64,000 nt of DNA from Vanrija pseudolonga (lineage: Eukaryota; Basidiomycota; Tremellomycetes; Trichosporonales; Trichosporonaceae). The notes below the pieces were generated by a model. It had not been told where the DNA came from. It made no database searches and saw nothing but the letters and a program-made list of their open reading frames with translations. The translations under genes and the position numbers were made by a program. Location: contig NC_085852.1 of the NCBI RefSeq assembly GCF_020906515.1, positions 1,054,001 through 1,118,000 on the forward strand, in the 5' to 3' direction. This document shows, in pieces, positions 1-11,412 of the stretch; the first letter of the stretch is position 1; each line of letters opens with the position of its first letter.

Positions 1-1916
1 CATTACGCGCGGGCAGGGTGGTGGTGCCATGGTGCCATGGCGCAGTCAGACGGGGCGGGCGGCGGGGGCATCGCCGCCGACGCTGCGGTGGCGCCAACCT
101 TCCCCGCGTCTTGCGTCTTGTGTGCAGCACAAGTTCAGTTCATTAGGGCCTGGCGGCACGCATTCAGAGAGCCGAAATAGGCTGATGGTTCCATGGTGCT
201 TTGTCTAGGCACTTGGACGGGAGCGGCCGACGCAGTGGGTGGGTGGCCAAGAACGAACAGCACCAGCACCGCCGTCGGTCGACTCGCCCCCCACCCACCT
301 GGAGCCTGACGGATGTCGAACAGCGCCAGTCTCGGCCGCGACCCGAGTGGACGCCGCAGTGGGGTGGGGAAGCGGGTTTTGGTCCCACGCGTGTGCGCAT
401 GTGCGTGCGTCGTGCTACTAGTTGGCCTTCTTCTCGCCCGCTCTAGCCGCTATCTCTGTCGTCAGCGCTGAACGACTCTGGTCGCCGGGCACCACTAGGT
501 GGCATGGTGTGCCTCTGGGCTCGCTCGAGATGGTGGCAAGCGACCGGCACTGGCCCCGCCCGTCGCCGTCATCATGCACCATGCCTCGTGCACATGATCG
601 TCGTCCCATGTCGTTAATGACATCGTTACTCGAACGAGCTAGAGGCCAGCGCATCACGACGAGGCCAGCAACCACCCATCACATCACCCACCAGCGGAAT
701 CTTATCTAAGGCACGGCCTTACGCTTTCGGCCGGAGCGTTGGTGTCATCGCCTCGGCATGCAGCAAGCAATGGGCTGGCTCAGTGGACGCACTGCCACTA
801 ACAGATTCCAAATCCAGCCGCCGCCTTGCTACGCATCGCTCCATTGCCTCTGCTGCCTGTATAGTTGTCCCGCAGCAGAACTGGCAGATTCAAGTCACAA
901 GACGTCGACTCACTCCACCTCGGTCTTCCGCACGACCTGCCTGCTCGCGTGCACCGAACAGGCCAGATTCGATTCCAACGTGCCGGCCTCTGTTCCGCCT
1001 CGTTTTGAGCCCCTCTGCGCCCGCTCCACATCAACATTTCTGATTCCGTGAACCCTGGCTGGCTGGTCCGTGAACGGAACAACGACGTCATTGTTTACGA
1101 CGACATTGGCGGCCTCCACTTTGCAAGTGGAGGGGAACGGGGGGTGGAGGAAGGTGGATGGGTGGGTGGTGTGTGTGTGGAGATGCACTCTGCATTTGTG
1201 AGGTTCCATCCATCAAACGCGTCAAACGAGGAGGGGAAATCCAGAGTGGGTATATTGGAAGGTCGTGGAAGGGTGGCTTCTACTCGAGGTGAGTAGGTTG
1301 CACTGCAACGCCGTTCTCAGCAGAACAGGGGGACGTCGACAATTAGATCCCCAGCGATCGTCGCCCCCGTTATCCCCACCGTTTCTCACCTTCACAACCA
1401 GAGAGTGGGTGGACGACAAGGGGGGTGAGGGGAGGTATATAGGGTACCAGTCTGACCATGTCTCCGGCGGCTTGACCAGCTTGAAAGCGAACGTGGCTAA
1501 TGTGGCCTCACAATCACTACCTGCAATAATGACTGACAGCTCCTCATACTCGATTCACTTACGTCCTGCTGACCCATGCATGCAACACCTGACGAAAGAC
1601 CGGATGTTGATGAGATGCAGCCGTCTCCAGAGTACCCCTCGCCCTCGCAACATTGCACCGCGTACAATGCCGCGCGCCGTCCTTTGGCAGCCTGCTTCGC
1701 ACCACGCCCAACCCGCCCGCTGTCCTCCGCACCGAGCACAGGCCTCGTGTTTGTGCGCACCCGTCGTTGTGTGTGCGACGTGTGGGACAAGGACACCGAG
1801 CGGACACGTGTGCGGACACGACAACGGCGGCGACCACTGCCTCGCCACGTACAATACATCTCTCTCGACACTTCCCACTGTCTCTTCACTTCTCCCTCCC
1901 CCACCCTCTTCCCCCA
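1..1916. other. Gene-poor leader region, probable promoter
   Basis: I see no supportable coding region in this stretch; the open frames are short, overlap on both strands and lack splice logic. It holds short GT-rich runs near 1165-1180 and a pyrimidine-rich leader at about 1880-1915 next to the first gene. An ATG on the minus strand at positions 3-1 could open a gene that runs off the left edge, but this cannot be tested here. Confidence 0.5.
1436..1441 (+). promoter_or_regulatory. TATA-like box upstream of the first gene
   Basis: The hexamer TATATA lies 476 bases upstream of the ATG at 1917, in an otherwise GC-rich stretch. It could place a transcription start near 1465-1500, giving a leader of about 420 bases that ends in a CT-rich tract typical of basidiomycete promoters. 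Position and sequence are the only evidence. Confidence 0.35.
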
Positions 1917-3632
1917 ATGCCGCCCCCGACCCCCCGCCCAAAGCCACCAGCGCTCGCGCTCAGCATCGACGGCGAGAGCGACACGGACACAGTGAGCATG
2001 GTGACTGCGCTCTCGCGCGCGTCGTCGCCAGCCGACACGGTGTTCACCGCGCCGCTGTGGACGGGCGGCAGCGCGGCCGCGCCAACTCCGACCCCGACAC
2101 CGCGCACGCCAAAGCACATCCCCGGCGCGTGGGAGGAGCGATACTCGACCCCGCCGCCGTTCCCCGGCCCGCCGGCCAACTCGCCCCGCTCGCAGAAGAC
2201 AAGCAGCACCGCGACGCCCAAAGGCGCTGCGGCCGGCGGCAGCGGGGGCACCGGGACTGGTATCGGTCTCGGCCGCCCCCCGCGCCGCCGTGGCGGGTCG
2301 GACCGCTCGCACGCGGGCAGCGAGCGCACGATCAAGACGATAGAGTACGCCAACGGCGACCGCTACGTGTCTGCCCCGCCGCCGCCGGGCTGGGTGCCGA
2401 CTCTGCCGGCGTCGCCACAACGCCGTGTCATGTCCCAGACGCTCAGGTACGCGATGAGCGATGAGTTCGACGACGACGACCTGGGACAGCCGATGGGGCA
2501 GCCCTTCGGCTTCCAGCACCCGTTCCACCAGCCTCTGCCGCCGCTGCATGCCGGCTTCGAGGGCCTCAACCGCGCGCCTCCACCTCCACAGCAACCACAC
2601 GTCGACATGGAGGCCGAGAACGCCTGGACGGCCTTTGTGCGCGCGCAGCTCCAGCGCCTGATGATGGACGGTGTCGTGGCCAGCCAGCTGCCGCCCAACC
2701 CGCCCCTAAACCTCGTCGACCATGTCGCCGCGCTGCGGGCCGAGATCGAGGAGCTCCGCGCCGCCGTGGCGCAGGTCGCGGCCAACCAGCGGCCTGCGAG
2801 CCTCGTCGCCGCCGTCGAGCACGTCGCGGCCGCGGTGGAGAGCGTCGCTGCTGCCGAGAGCATCCCGCCGGCGCCGAGCGCGCAACAGGAAGATGCCGAG
2901 GACGCAGAGGCGCGCAGAGTTCACGAGGAGCTGGCGCAGCATGTCGACCACCAGATTGGGCGTGGCGAGGAGGGAGCCCATCGCGGACAGTCGAGCCACA
3001 TCGACCCGCGCGGCTATGACGAACAGCTGCAACACGCCGAGCAGCCCCACGATGTCAATGAGCCCGAACTCCACCCCAGCTCCAACGCCGCGCCGTCGGA
3101 CCGCGTCCCAACGCCAGTCCCAACGGACAGCCTCACCGACCGCAGCGCCACCCCAGTCCCGACCGACAGCATCACGGTCCCCGGCCGCGCCGGCCCACTG
3201 CACTTCACGCCGACGACAGTGTCCCTCGTGCTGGAGGTAGTCCGCGCGATTGACCGCGCGCGGCACGTCGACCACCGGCCCGACGAGGCCGTCTTCGACG
3301 ACGACAACCTCGTCGCTATTATCGACGACGCGCGCGCCGTGCTCGACGAGAAGGGCGTGAGTATCTTTGGGGCGAGCACGCGCAGCGCGCTCGCTTCGGC
3401 GGCGTCAGAGGACGGCGAGTCGCTGTCCACACGCCGCCGACTCGTACCCTCCGAGGCTAGTGTCGCCGATGAGAGCCACTCCGCCTCGGCACCGCTCAGC
3501 CCGCCTGTCGAGGCTGCCTCCCCACGTACGATCACTGTCGAGTCCCCTGAGCCCTTCGCTGCCGAGCACCGCGCGTCCGTCAATGCCACGCCGACGCCCA
3601 TCGCCCCAGTTTCTGTCACGATCACGCAGTAA
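1917..3632 (+). CDS. Disordered protein of unknown function (571 aa)
   Basis: I do not recognise a family. The frame is intronless and stays open upstream to 1653, but I start at the ATG at 1917 because it follows a CT-rich leader and the upstream residues look like translated leader. The product is low complexity and rich in Pro, Ser and Ala. Features in order: a Pro/Ser/Thr-rich N-terminus, an ordered-looking patch with the motif YANGDRYVS around residue 145, an acidic DEFDDDDL patch, an alanine-rich possible coiled coil (AEIEELRAAVAQVAAN, about residues 275-310), two imperfect repeats of the type RVPTPVPTDSLTD / RSATPVPTDSITV, and a C-terminal helical patch with FDDDNLVAIIDDARAVL. No membrane segment or signal peptide is visible. 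The neighbour downstream is convergent. Confidence 0.7.
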   Translation: MPPPTPRPKPPALALSIDGESDTDTVSMVTALSRASSPADTVFTAPLWTGGSAAAPTPTPTPRTPKHIPGAWEERYSTPPPFPGPPANSPRSQKTSSTATPKGAAAGGSGGTGTGIGLGRPPRRRGGSDRSHAGSERTIKTIEYANGDRYVSAPPPPGWVPTLPASPQRRVMSQTLRYAMSDEFDDDDLGQPMGQPFGFQHPFHQPLPPLHAGFEGLNRAPPPPQQPHVDMEAENAWTAFVRAQLQRLMMDGVVASQLPPNPPLNLVDHVAALRAEIEELRAAVAQVAANQRPASLVAAVEHVAAAVESVAAAESIPPAPSAQQEDAEDAEARRVHEELAQHVDHQIGRGEEGAHRGQSSHIDPRGYDEQLQHAEQPHDVNEPELHPSSNAAPSDRVPTPVPTDSLTDRSATPVPTDSITVPGRAGPLHFTPTTVSLVLEVVRAIDRARHVDHRPDEAVFDDDNLVAIIDDARAVLDEKGVSIFGASTRSALASAASEDGESLSTRRRLVPSEASVADESHSASAPLSPPVEAASPRTITVESPEPFAAEHRASVNATPTPIAPVSVTITQ

Positions 3633-3826
3633 CCGCCACAACGCCCATATGACGCCGCACAAGTCGGCCACAGATACGCCATATCCCGCATGACACGCAT
3701 GATACAGTGTCCCATTAATCGCCTGTATGTAGAAACCACCGTCCATGCAATTACTCGATGAATGTTATGTCTCGACTGTGCTCTCGGATGAATCTGCGGG
3801 AGGGTGAAGGGCGTTTCCTGCCGACC

Positions 3827-3862
3827 GCATTAAGCTGTCGCCGAGGCATTAAGCTGTCGCCG
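3827..3862. repeat. 17-bp direct repeat spanning a stop codon
   Basis: The 17-mer GCATTAAGCTGTCGCCG occurs at 3827-3843 and again at 3846-3862 (period 19). The second copy contains the stop codon of the Msc7-like gene (TTA at 3849-3851 on the plus strand); the first copy lies just past it and supplies a second TTA. This looks like a small tandem duplication at the 3' end of the coding region. Confidence 0.8.
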
Positions 3863-5919
3863 CGGTACGGACCACGTCGAACAGGCCGCCGAGGCGCGCG
3901 CTGCCCGAGCCGTACGCGAAGCGCACGAGGCCCTTGAGGAACGTCCACGGCGTGTTACCAGCAGGTAGGGGGAAGTCTGGCGGAGTGAGCTACAAGCTTG
4001 TCGTAGTTTCAACTCACCAACAGGCCTGGGAATGCTCGTCTGGATGACGCGGAACCAGCGGTCCTCAATGACGGCCTTGGGCGCGCACAGCCCGCGCACA
4101 CCCTCTGGGCCGGCAAAACGGCCGTGGCCTGACGCCTTGACGCCGCCAAAGGGCATGTCTTGGTTGAGGTAGAAGACGCCAAAGCTGGTCTGTTAGCTCG
4201 CAGCTCATCGCATCAGCTAGGCTTACTCGTTCAACGAAACCATGCCGCACTGCAGCGCGTCGGCGACGCGCATGCACTCGCCCTTGGCCTTGCCGTACAC
4301 GCTTCCGCCGAGGCCGAAGCGCGAGTTGCGCAGCTGCTCGAGCGCCGTGTCGATATCGTCGTATGGCACGACGGTCATCACCGGCGCGAAGAGCTCCTCG
4401 GTCGCGATCTCCATGTCGGGGGTCACGTCGGCGATGAGCGTCGGCTCAAAGTACGCGCCCTGCGGCCGCTCGGGGTGGTGGTACTGGCTTCCTCCGGCGA
4501 GAAGGCGGGCTCCCTGCACCTGTGCCGCCTGGACGATGCGTTCGAGGCGCTTGATTGGCGTGTGGGAGATGAGTGCCCCAACGTCGGTGCCGACGCGGAG
4601 CGCCTTGACGCGCGGGAGGAGAAGGTTGATGAACTCCTCCTGGCGGGTACGGGGGACGAGGAAAAGCTCAATGCCGATACAGTTCTGGCCGGCCGACTGG
4701 AAGGCCCCGCGCATCCAGGTGCTCGCGAAGAACTTGAAGTTGGCCGAGGGGAGGATGAACGCCGGGTCCTTGCCGCCGAGCTCGATGCACGTCGGGAGGA
4801 GGTTCTCAGCGGCTGCGAGCGCGACCTTCTTGCCCACGGGCTCGCTGCCGATAAAGGTGATGTGGCGGATCGTGGGGTTGCGGGTCAGCGTCTCTGCGAC
4901 GTCGGGGAGGCAGACGACGAGCTGGACGACGTCATCGTTGAACCCGCTCGCACGGAGGCACTGCTTCACGCCGCCGATGAACCACTCGGAGGACCACGCG
5001 ACCTGTTCAGAGCATTTGACGACGATGGTATTGCCCGAGAAGAGCGCGGCGAGGATCGGCGACAGCGCGTTGTGGAACGAATAGTTCCACGACACGAGGG
5101 CCGAGACCGTGCCGAGGGGGACGTAGTGGACCTGGCCGGCATCAGCGCTGTGGGCCTAGCTTCTTCTCACCTTGGAAATCTTGTGCGCGAGGAGCAGGCT
5201 GCCCGACCGGGTCTCGGGCTGCAGAGCCTTCTCGCCGTGCTTGAGCAGCCAGTCAATCTTGGCAAATGTCGTGAGGATCTCGCCGAAGACGGCGTCGACA
5301 CGCGTCTTGCCGGTATCGCGAACGGCCACATCGACAATCGCGTCCATGTCGCGCAGGATCCACGCCTTCAGGCTGCGGAGCAAGCTCTTGCGCTGGGCGA
5401 AAGTCGTCTTCGCCCACGCGCGCTGTGCGGCGTCGGCGGCTGCGACCTTGCTAGCCACTGCCGCGCCAGAGTCGAGCTTGAGCGTCTCGATGTGGGTGCC
5501 TGTAGACGGGTCGTAGCACGTCACATACTCGCCAGGGTTGACTGCGCCGCGAGGTAAGAGGCTGAGGTCGCGCTCGTGCGCGAAGAGGTCGGGGTTGGTG
5601 ATGACTTTGCCCTTCCACTCGGGGTTGGCTTGCTGCGAGGGTCAGTATCGCCAGCCTCGGGTCCGAAGCTGCGACGTACCTCTGGCGCGGGCCACTCGAA
5701 ATCCACAACGCGCTTCGACACGCGGCGCGCGTGCCACCAAGCGTACAGCGCCGGCAGCTTGGACACGAGCGCGATAACGACCAGGGCCTGCTTCCACGGC
5801 TTGTCCGGCGGGTTGTAAATCGCCGTCCAGACCTGCCCGAGCGTGAGGGCGAGAAAGGCTTCGCGCCACGCCTCGAGCTGCGCGAGCGCGCGCATCGTCG
5901 TGGTGTACGGGCACACCAT
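3849..5919 (-). CDS. MSC7: Msc7-type membrane aldehyde dehydrogenase
   Basis: Class of NAD(P)-dependent aldehyde dehydrogenases with an N-terminal membrane segment, as in yeast Msc7. The spliced product is about 625 aa (yeast Msc7 is 644). A hydrophobic stretch (QALVVIALVSKLPALYAWW, residues about 43-61) should anchor it. The ALDH fold follows: SWNYSFHN holds the oxyanion Asn, IELGGKDPAF the general-base Glu, and SAGQNCIGIE the nucleophilic Cys; NDFGVFYLNQDMPFGG and KASGHGRF are the usual C-terminal motifs. I read five exons; clear introns include 3977-4017 and one whose removal gives EWPAPE-QANPEW near 5638-5681, and all junctions keep frame. The start at 5919 gives MVCPYTTTMRAL. The C-terminus reads FDVVRTAATA. 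The physiological substrate cannot be inferred. Confidence 0.88.
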
Positions 5920-6316
5920 TATGAGTGGAGGTGGAGGAGGAGGAGGAGTCGAACGACGAGATCATCGGCCTTTCAGGAGCCGCCCAACAAGACACGACGG
6001 GACGCGCGCGATCATGGCGCGAGTGGCGTGGGGCCCCAAATACTGGGGCCACATTGGACATGTGGACGAGGCGCGGAAGGGGGGCCCAAAGGTGCAAGCA
6101 ATGGCGCAATGGCGCAATAGCATTGTCGACCGTGTGAAGGCGGCAAGGGGTATGGATAGCAAGGGGGGATAGACAGATGTACAGTAGGAAAGTGTGGGTC
6201 AAGGCAGAGGCAGAGGCCAGAGACTGCCCATCTCCTCCCATGGCTGCCCTCGCACCAACGCCAGGCCGGGCATGAATCCTGCATTCCTGCACTTTTTACA
6301 GACTGATACAGCGACA
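5920..6316. other. Intergenic promoter of the Msc7-like gene
   Basis: No gene is seen. On the minus strand this is the promoter and leader of the aldehyde dehydrogenase and the 3' flank of the thioredoxin-like gene. A GGGGCC-rich stretch with the repeat GGGGCCCC...ATACTGGGGCC lies near 6030-6052, and runs of AGG/GGA lie just upstream of the ATG. Confidence 0.5.
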
Positions 6317-7011
6317 TTACTGACCGAGAACACCCTTGAGCTTGGCGGCGTCAAGGAGGTCGTCCTCGACGATACGAGCAACCTCCTTGCCCTGGTCGGG
6401 TCAGCTGTGCCCGCTTCGCTGCCTGTCTCCCAGCTCCTACTCACACTCTCGTCCAGGCGCACAATGGTGGGGATGTTGGTGATCTTCCACTCGGTGCGGG
6501 CCTGGTTCTCGGGGTTCTTCCACCTGAATGGGGTCAGTAACGAACGGGACAAGCTCCGCCCGGCCGACGCACTCGGTCTTGTCGCCGACCCAGTAGAGGA
6601 CGGCCTCTGGGGAGTGTCAGCGCTGCATGTCAAACACGGGTCAGCACACGCACTCGGCTTGTCGGCGCCACCGAAGGTCTCCTGGACGACATGCTCCGTG
6701 TTGCGGCAGTCCTGTGCGGCGTCAGCCTCGTCTCGTTGATGACGTGTGGAGGGAGGCGCAGGCGTGACCACCAGCGACAGTCCGTTCACACTGCAGAACC
6801 CCGACATGCTCGGCAACTTACACCACACCAGAGACGGCCGTCGACCTTGCTCGAGAAGAAGACGAGGAACTTGGGCGCCTCGGCGCCAACAAGCTTGAGC
6901 GCGTGGGGGGCACTAGGATGGTTAGTAAGACGGCTCTGCCGGAGGAAGTGGAGGCGGCGGACAATGTCCGTGACGCTGTCCCAACACGCACATGGACTCG
7001 ATAAGAGGCAT
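6317..7011 (-). CDS. TXNDC17/TRP14-like thioredoxin-domain protein
   Basis: A small cytosolic thioredoxin-fold oxidoreductase of the TXNDC17 (TRP14) family. The spliced product is 118 aa, the usual length. Five exons join in frame to give KFLVFFSSKV (strand beta), WCGDCR at residues 35-40 as the redox centre (the animal family has WCPDC), YWVGDKTEWKNPEN (typical of the family) and NIPTIVRLDE with the cis-Pro at about residue 86. Intron 1 splits the N-terminal Ile7 codon; intron 2 falls exactly between Gly37 and Asp38, inside the redox motif; two further introns split Glu57 and follow Glu68. The start ATG at 7011 is the only one that splices in frame. Gly instead of Pro at the third motif position should lower the stability of the reduced form; that is an inference from other thioredoxins. 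Confidence 0.85.
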
Positions 7012-7300
7012 GGTTAATACGTTGTCGATAATGTTCAGATGAGATGAAGAGCAAAACAGAGATGCATGCCGCCGTTGAAAGCGTTCGGGTTGAGTGACCG
7101 AGGTTGAGGCCCGACTTTGTTGATGACGCCCCGTCGCGTGCTGCCGACGACCCACTTGCTCCCACCGAACGACTCAATCTGCGCCGACACCGAACCCTGG
7201 ACCACTTCACAACCACCAACCAACGCCGTCAACCACCACCGCCAGCCGGCCACAGCTCGGCCCCCGTCGGCTCCTGCACACCAGCACAGGCGACCGACAC

Positions 7301-9384
7301 ATGCCTGCTCGGGCCTCGCCGCGTGCTGCGGCCTCGGGGCCCGATGCGGCACCGGGCGCAGCCAGCAGCAGCGGAAGCAGCAACAGCCAAAACAACGCCG
7401 ACGCCCTCGGACTGACCCACCTCACCGTGCCAGTGCCGGGCTCGTCGCCTGCATACGCCGCCTCCGACGCCTCGTCTTCCCTCACGCCGACGTCGACCGC
7501 GTCCCCCGTGTCCGTGATGCTCGGCAAGCACAAGGGCAAGGCGCGCGCCGCTGCTGAGCCAGAAAGAGGACGCCGCGTCCTCCCCGCACGTATCCGCCGC
7601 GCCGCCGGCGGAGGCGCAGAAGGTATCCGCGATATTGAGGAAATGGTAGTTGACTGGCTCGAGCGCTGGGGTAGGTAACGGAACGGCCTTTGTGTGCGAC
7701 GAGCAAGGTGCGGTGCTCACGCGCAAACACAGGTGACATCAACACTGTACCGCCTGACGACTTGCCGCTGCAGCTCACGACGCTGCCTTACGCCCTTGTC
7801 ACGCCGCCAATATACACGGTCGAGGCGAGCACAGAGCAGATAGCATCACGCACAGCCTCGCCGACGCGTAATGGCGCCGTGCCGGACCTGTCCCGGATAG
7901 AGACGCCAGAATGGCGCATGGTCAGAGCCGGTGAAGACGATCGCGAGGAGGCAAAGGAGGAGCTCGCGTCTGGACCCGCGCAGAGCCCAACAAAGCGCCT
8001 GCGAAGAGGCAATGTTGGATCAGAGGTGGGTGGCCTTTGTACGCGCCTGACTGACACCCGCCAGCTCGTCGAGGACGTCTCTGATCAGCACTATGCCCTC
8101 CTGCATCGAAAGTTTGAGGCCTTTGAGCGACGACAGCGGATCCGCGAGCGGGAGAAGCTCCAGTTTGAGCGGTACAAGATGCGTGCGCGTGTCGACCTGC
8201 TCCGCAGCCTGCCTGCACCGCAGTGGACTAGTGTGGTCACTGCGATTCTCGCGCGGACAGACGCTGGCGAGTCGTGGTCTCGCGGGAGGCGAAAGCTCGA
8301 GGCCGAGGGCGTGGACTGGCTCCGGCGCAAGCTCATCAAGGAGGGCGTGGAAGTCCTCCGGCGATATGACCAGTTGCTGCCCAACGACAAGAAGTGAGTG
8401 GCATGGGTTCGGGGGCTAGAACTGACGCCAAAGGCAAAGGCTTCTGGATGACAGCCGCGTCTCGACGCCGTCGGCGCCGTCGGCGCCGTCGTCGTTATCA
8501 CCACCTCCGAGATCGACGCCAGATCCGCCGCCAGCGCCACGAGTGTCTGCGCTGCGTGATGAGGGAACGAGCAGCTCCAAGCGCAGGCAGCGGCCAACGA
8601 CACCAGTCAAGGCGGCATCGCCTGTGCCGGTCAAGGTCAAGGTCGAGGAGCCCTCGGAGCCACCTCCCAAACCCGTAATCAGGATATCGGCGCTGGCATT
8701 GAAGCAAACAACATTAGCATTCCCGAAGCTGGAGAAGAAGCCTCCAGCAGCAGCAGCAGCGTCACCACGAAAAGCGGTAGCCTCGCCTCGCAAGGCAGGT
8801 CCCCCACCAGCAAAGATATCCAAAATCGAGCCCGTGGAGCCAGCTGCATTGGACCATGACGAGACGCCACCTCGGCCCCCATCACCGCGACAGACCAGAC
8901 CGCGCTTTGTGCCCCCACAGACAGCCTCGGGCTTGCCATGTCTCATCGAGGCGGCCCAGCGGCGCGAAAAGGCTATTGAGGAGGCTATTGCAGCCAACGC
9001 CAAGGTTGAGGCAGCTGCCAAGGCCAAGATCGAGGGAAAGGTGTTGCCCGGCCGTCTGATTGCGCGCAAGAAGACGCGGGAGAGCACTCGCATCACGCAG
9101 GCGACTCCGTTCGGCCTGCCAATGCCGGCGTCGCTGGACACCAAGTCAGAGGTGGGTGAAGGGACCAAGCAGCAGCTACTGACTCGCAGTTCTCACTCAG
9201 CGACGAGGAAGACTTCTGGGCCATCATCGCAGCAAGGGAAGCGCAGGCGACCGAGGCACGCCGCAAGGCGTCCACCGCGGCGTCGACAGAAGAGGTGTAC
9301 GTGGCTGTCGCTCCACCCGCGGCCACCTCGCCCTCGTCTGACGCGCTCGACATGGAGGGCGTGGAGGCAGCAGTAGTTCTTTAA
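7301..9384 (+). CDS. SAS4-domain-like chromatin protein
   Basis: Five exons join in frame (introns near 7672-7732, 8029-8063, 8395-8439 and 9154-9189) into about 630 aa. The N-terminal 100 residues are Ser/Ala-rich. The middle holds SELVEDVSDQHYALLHRKFE, followed by a charged helix with repeated ERRQ/REREK and then PAPQWTSVV and DWLRRKLIKEGVEVLRRY. This arrangement (D-x2-Y-x3-H-RK, long basic-acidic helix, W) resembles the Pfam SAS4 domain of the yeast SAS histone H4-K16 acetyltransferase complex; I make that match from memory. The C-terminal half is Pro/Ala/Ser-rich with basic patches (KKPPAAAAASPRKAVASPRK), a charged helix rich in Ala/Lys/Glu and an acidic tail (SLSDEEDFWAIIAAREAQA). Nuclear location is likely. 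The family call is moderate; the gene structure is firm. Confidence 0.6.
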
Positions 9385-9457
9385 TACATTCGGCGTGTAC
9401 ATGGTATGAGGTCATGGCGATGTCATATGAGTCTCTTGTGAGCGGTGCATGGTGTCG

Positions 9458-10319
9458 TCACTCGCTCTTGGTCTTGGCCTTCTCAGCCATGTTGGCGAAG
9501 AGGGCGGCGGCGGGCGTGTCGGCGCCCTTGTCCTCCTCGAGGCGGAGGATGAGGAGACGCAGGGCGCGGATGAGGCATGGCGCGAGCACAGCCCCTCCAA
9601 CAGCGAAGATGAGTATGGCGGCGATGGTGCTCGCTGCCGTGGCGGGAAGCACGCCGAAGACGAGCGGCTCGAGGACGAGGTGGAACCTCGTGTGGAACGG
9701 CCACGGCGCGTCCGTGTCAGGCTCGGAGTCCGTATCGGCCGAGTTGTAGTTGAACAAGCCGATATCCGCCCAGCTAGTCCACGAGTCGGAGCTGGCGATG
9801 GACGCCTTGTCGTCGGCGTCGGCGGCGCCGTCGCTCTCGTTGTCGGTAGTGCTGCGGCGGAACAAGCCACGGAAGCGGGCCAGCAGGGGATGCGGCATGC
9901 GGGGGCTGAGCGCCGCCGCCTCAATATGCAGAAGCACACCACCCGTCGCGCTGGGGTGGATATGCGCCGCGAAGCGCGTCGGCGACTGGCGTCAGTGTAA
10001 GCTGCCATCGCGTCAACTCACACTGCCGGGCCATGACAGCCGCGCGGTCCAGCTCTGGCCCTTGTCCTCGAGGTTGAGGGCGACCCACAGCTCTGGCTGA
10101 GCGTCGGATACGCTCAGCTCTGTCTGGCGCTGCGTTACCGAGAGGCTGGGTGGGGTCAGCTCTGCGCGTGGTCGGCGGCACTCACGACGCCGTCGCTGCC
10201 CCGCGAGGCGGGGTCACGATCTTGCCTGTTAGCGGGAGGCGGAAGTTGACAATCTCGGTGTCGGCCGCTGCGAGCAGCGCGAGCGCGAGGAGCGAGAGGA
10301 GCAGCAGCCACGGCCTCAT
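9458..10319 (-). CDS. Pga1/PIG-X-like ER membrane protein
   Basis: About 260 aa from three exons; introns near 10145-10187 and 9988-10027 join in frame. Residues 1-19 (MRPWLLLLSLLALALLAA) form a clear signal peptide, followed by ADTEIVNFRLPLTGKI. The luminal part is beta-like (LSVTQRQTELSVSDAQPELWVALNLE and so on), and one membrane segment lies near the C-terminus (TAASTIAAILIFAVGGAVLA, written here in part), ending in RLEEDKGADT and a Lys-rich tail. Signal peptide, luminal domain and C-terminal anchor match Pga1, the fungal partner of GPI mannosyltransferase II (animal PIG-X). The start of the mature protein is like Pga1, but the luminal region is too divergent for a firm call. It ends tail to tail with the SAS4-like gene, 73 bases away, and shares a 185-bp divergent promoter with the next gene. 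Confidence 0.55.
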
Positions 10320-10504
10320 TGTGGTGGTGTGTGGGAGGCCGGGTGCTCGCGGGCGAAGAGGGCGATTTATACAACAACAAGGAGTGCCCGCCCTCTGAAC
10401 TTTCGACGTCAACATTTCGCAAAGTCCAACACATCTCGCCTTTCGTCATTGTCCTTTCTTTGCCTTGTTTTCGCTTCTCAACGCCCCAACTTCCCCGCAA
10501 CACG

Positions 10505-11412
10505 ATGGACGCCAAATCCCTCCTGCGCGCCCGCAAGGCGACTGCGCGCGTCGAGCACCCGCATGCGAGCTACACGGCCGCAGGGCAGCTGCGGTGCGCC
10601 ATCTGCGCCGTGCCCGGTGGGTCAAGAGCCCCTTCGACAACCGGCTAACACCCCCAGTGAACCAGTGGGACGCACACCTGCTTACCAAGCAGCACCGGCA
10701 GAGTGCAGCGCGCGAGAAGGCACAGGCTGAGAAGGCGGCCAAGGCGAAGCGGCGGTCCGAGGCGGAGCGGGAAGAGGGCGCGAAGCGCGCCAAGGTGGAG
10801 CAAGAGGGCGACAGCGACGACGACGACGCGGGGCCATCACTCCCTGCTGGCTTCTTCTCGGCGGGGAACAAGCCTTCCGTGGGAGAAGAGGAGGACGCAG
10901 CGGGACCTACGCCACCACCGGCGCCCGCGGCGCCAAAACCGACCGGCGACGCCGAGCTGGACGACTTCCTCGCGAGCCTCAACGATGATGACGATGACGC
11001 GCCTGCACCTGCGCAGCCGGCCGCACCAGCAGCAGCGGCAGCTCCAGCACGGCGCAAGGGGCTGGCGTACAAGAAGACGGAGGAGGCGCCCGGCGTGGCG
11101 TCGTACGCTGCTGCGCCGGTGCTGCTGGCCAACGGGGCCGCCAACGAGGACGCCGCCGAGCCAGAGCCGGAAGAGCCGGAGGAGAGCGAGGCGGAGAAGC
11201 GCGCGCGTCTGGAGCGCGAGGAGCGCGAGGAGATTGTCGCACGGCTCGAGGACGAGCAGCGGGCTCAGTGAGTGCCGCCGCGTGGCGAAGAACAGAGGGC
11301 AGGCTGACACCTCGCCCACAGGGAAGACGCAGACTCGCGCGTCGTCGCTCTCAAGGCGCGTATGGAGGCGCTGAAGAAGCGCCGGGCGGCGGGGGCGGGC
11401 AAGAAGGCATAG
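10505..11412 (+). CDS. ZNF830/CCDC16-like zinc-finger protein
   Basis: About 270 aa in three exons. The N-terminus has LRCAICAVPVNQWDAHLLTK followed by QHR, a single C2H2-type finger (C-x2-C ... H-x5-H) like that of ZNF830, with the first intron (near 10619-10658) between the CC and HH halves. A charged helix with many Ala, Lys and Glu follows, then the acidic patch DSDDDDAGPSLPAGFFS, which is the ZNF830-type LPxGFF signature. The C-terminal third is a coiled coil (EAEKRARLEREEREEIVARLE) closed by a last exon EDADSRVVALKARMEALKKRR. Animal ZNF830 acts in pre-mRNA splicing and genome stability; fungal function is inferred. Nuclear location is expected from the basic tail. Confidence 0.75.

Noticed and set aside
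4160-5557. 465-codon open frame on the plus strand opposite the aldehyde dehydrogenase
   Set aside because: It is the antisense shadow of conserved ALDH exons, which have family motifs and good splice sites; GC-rich DNA gives long antisense frames.
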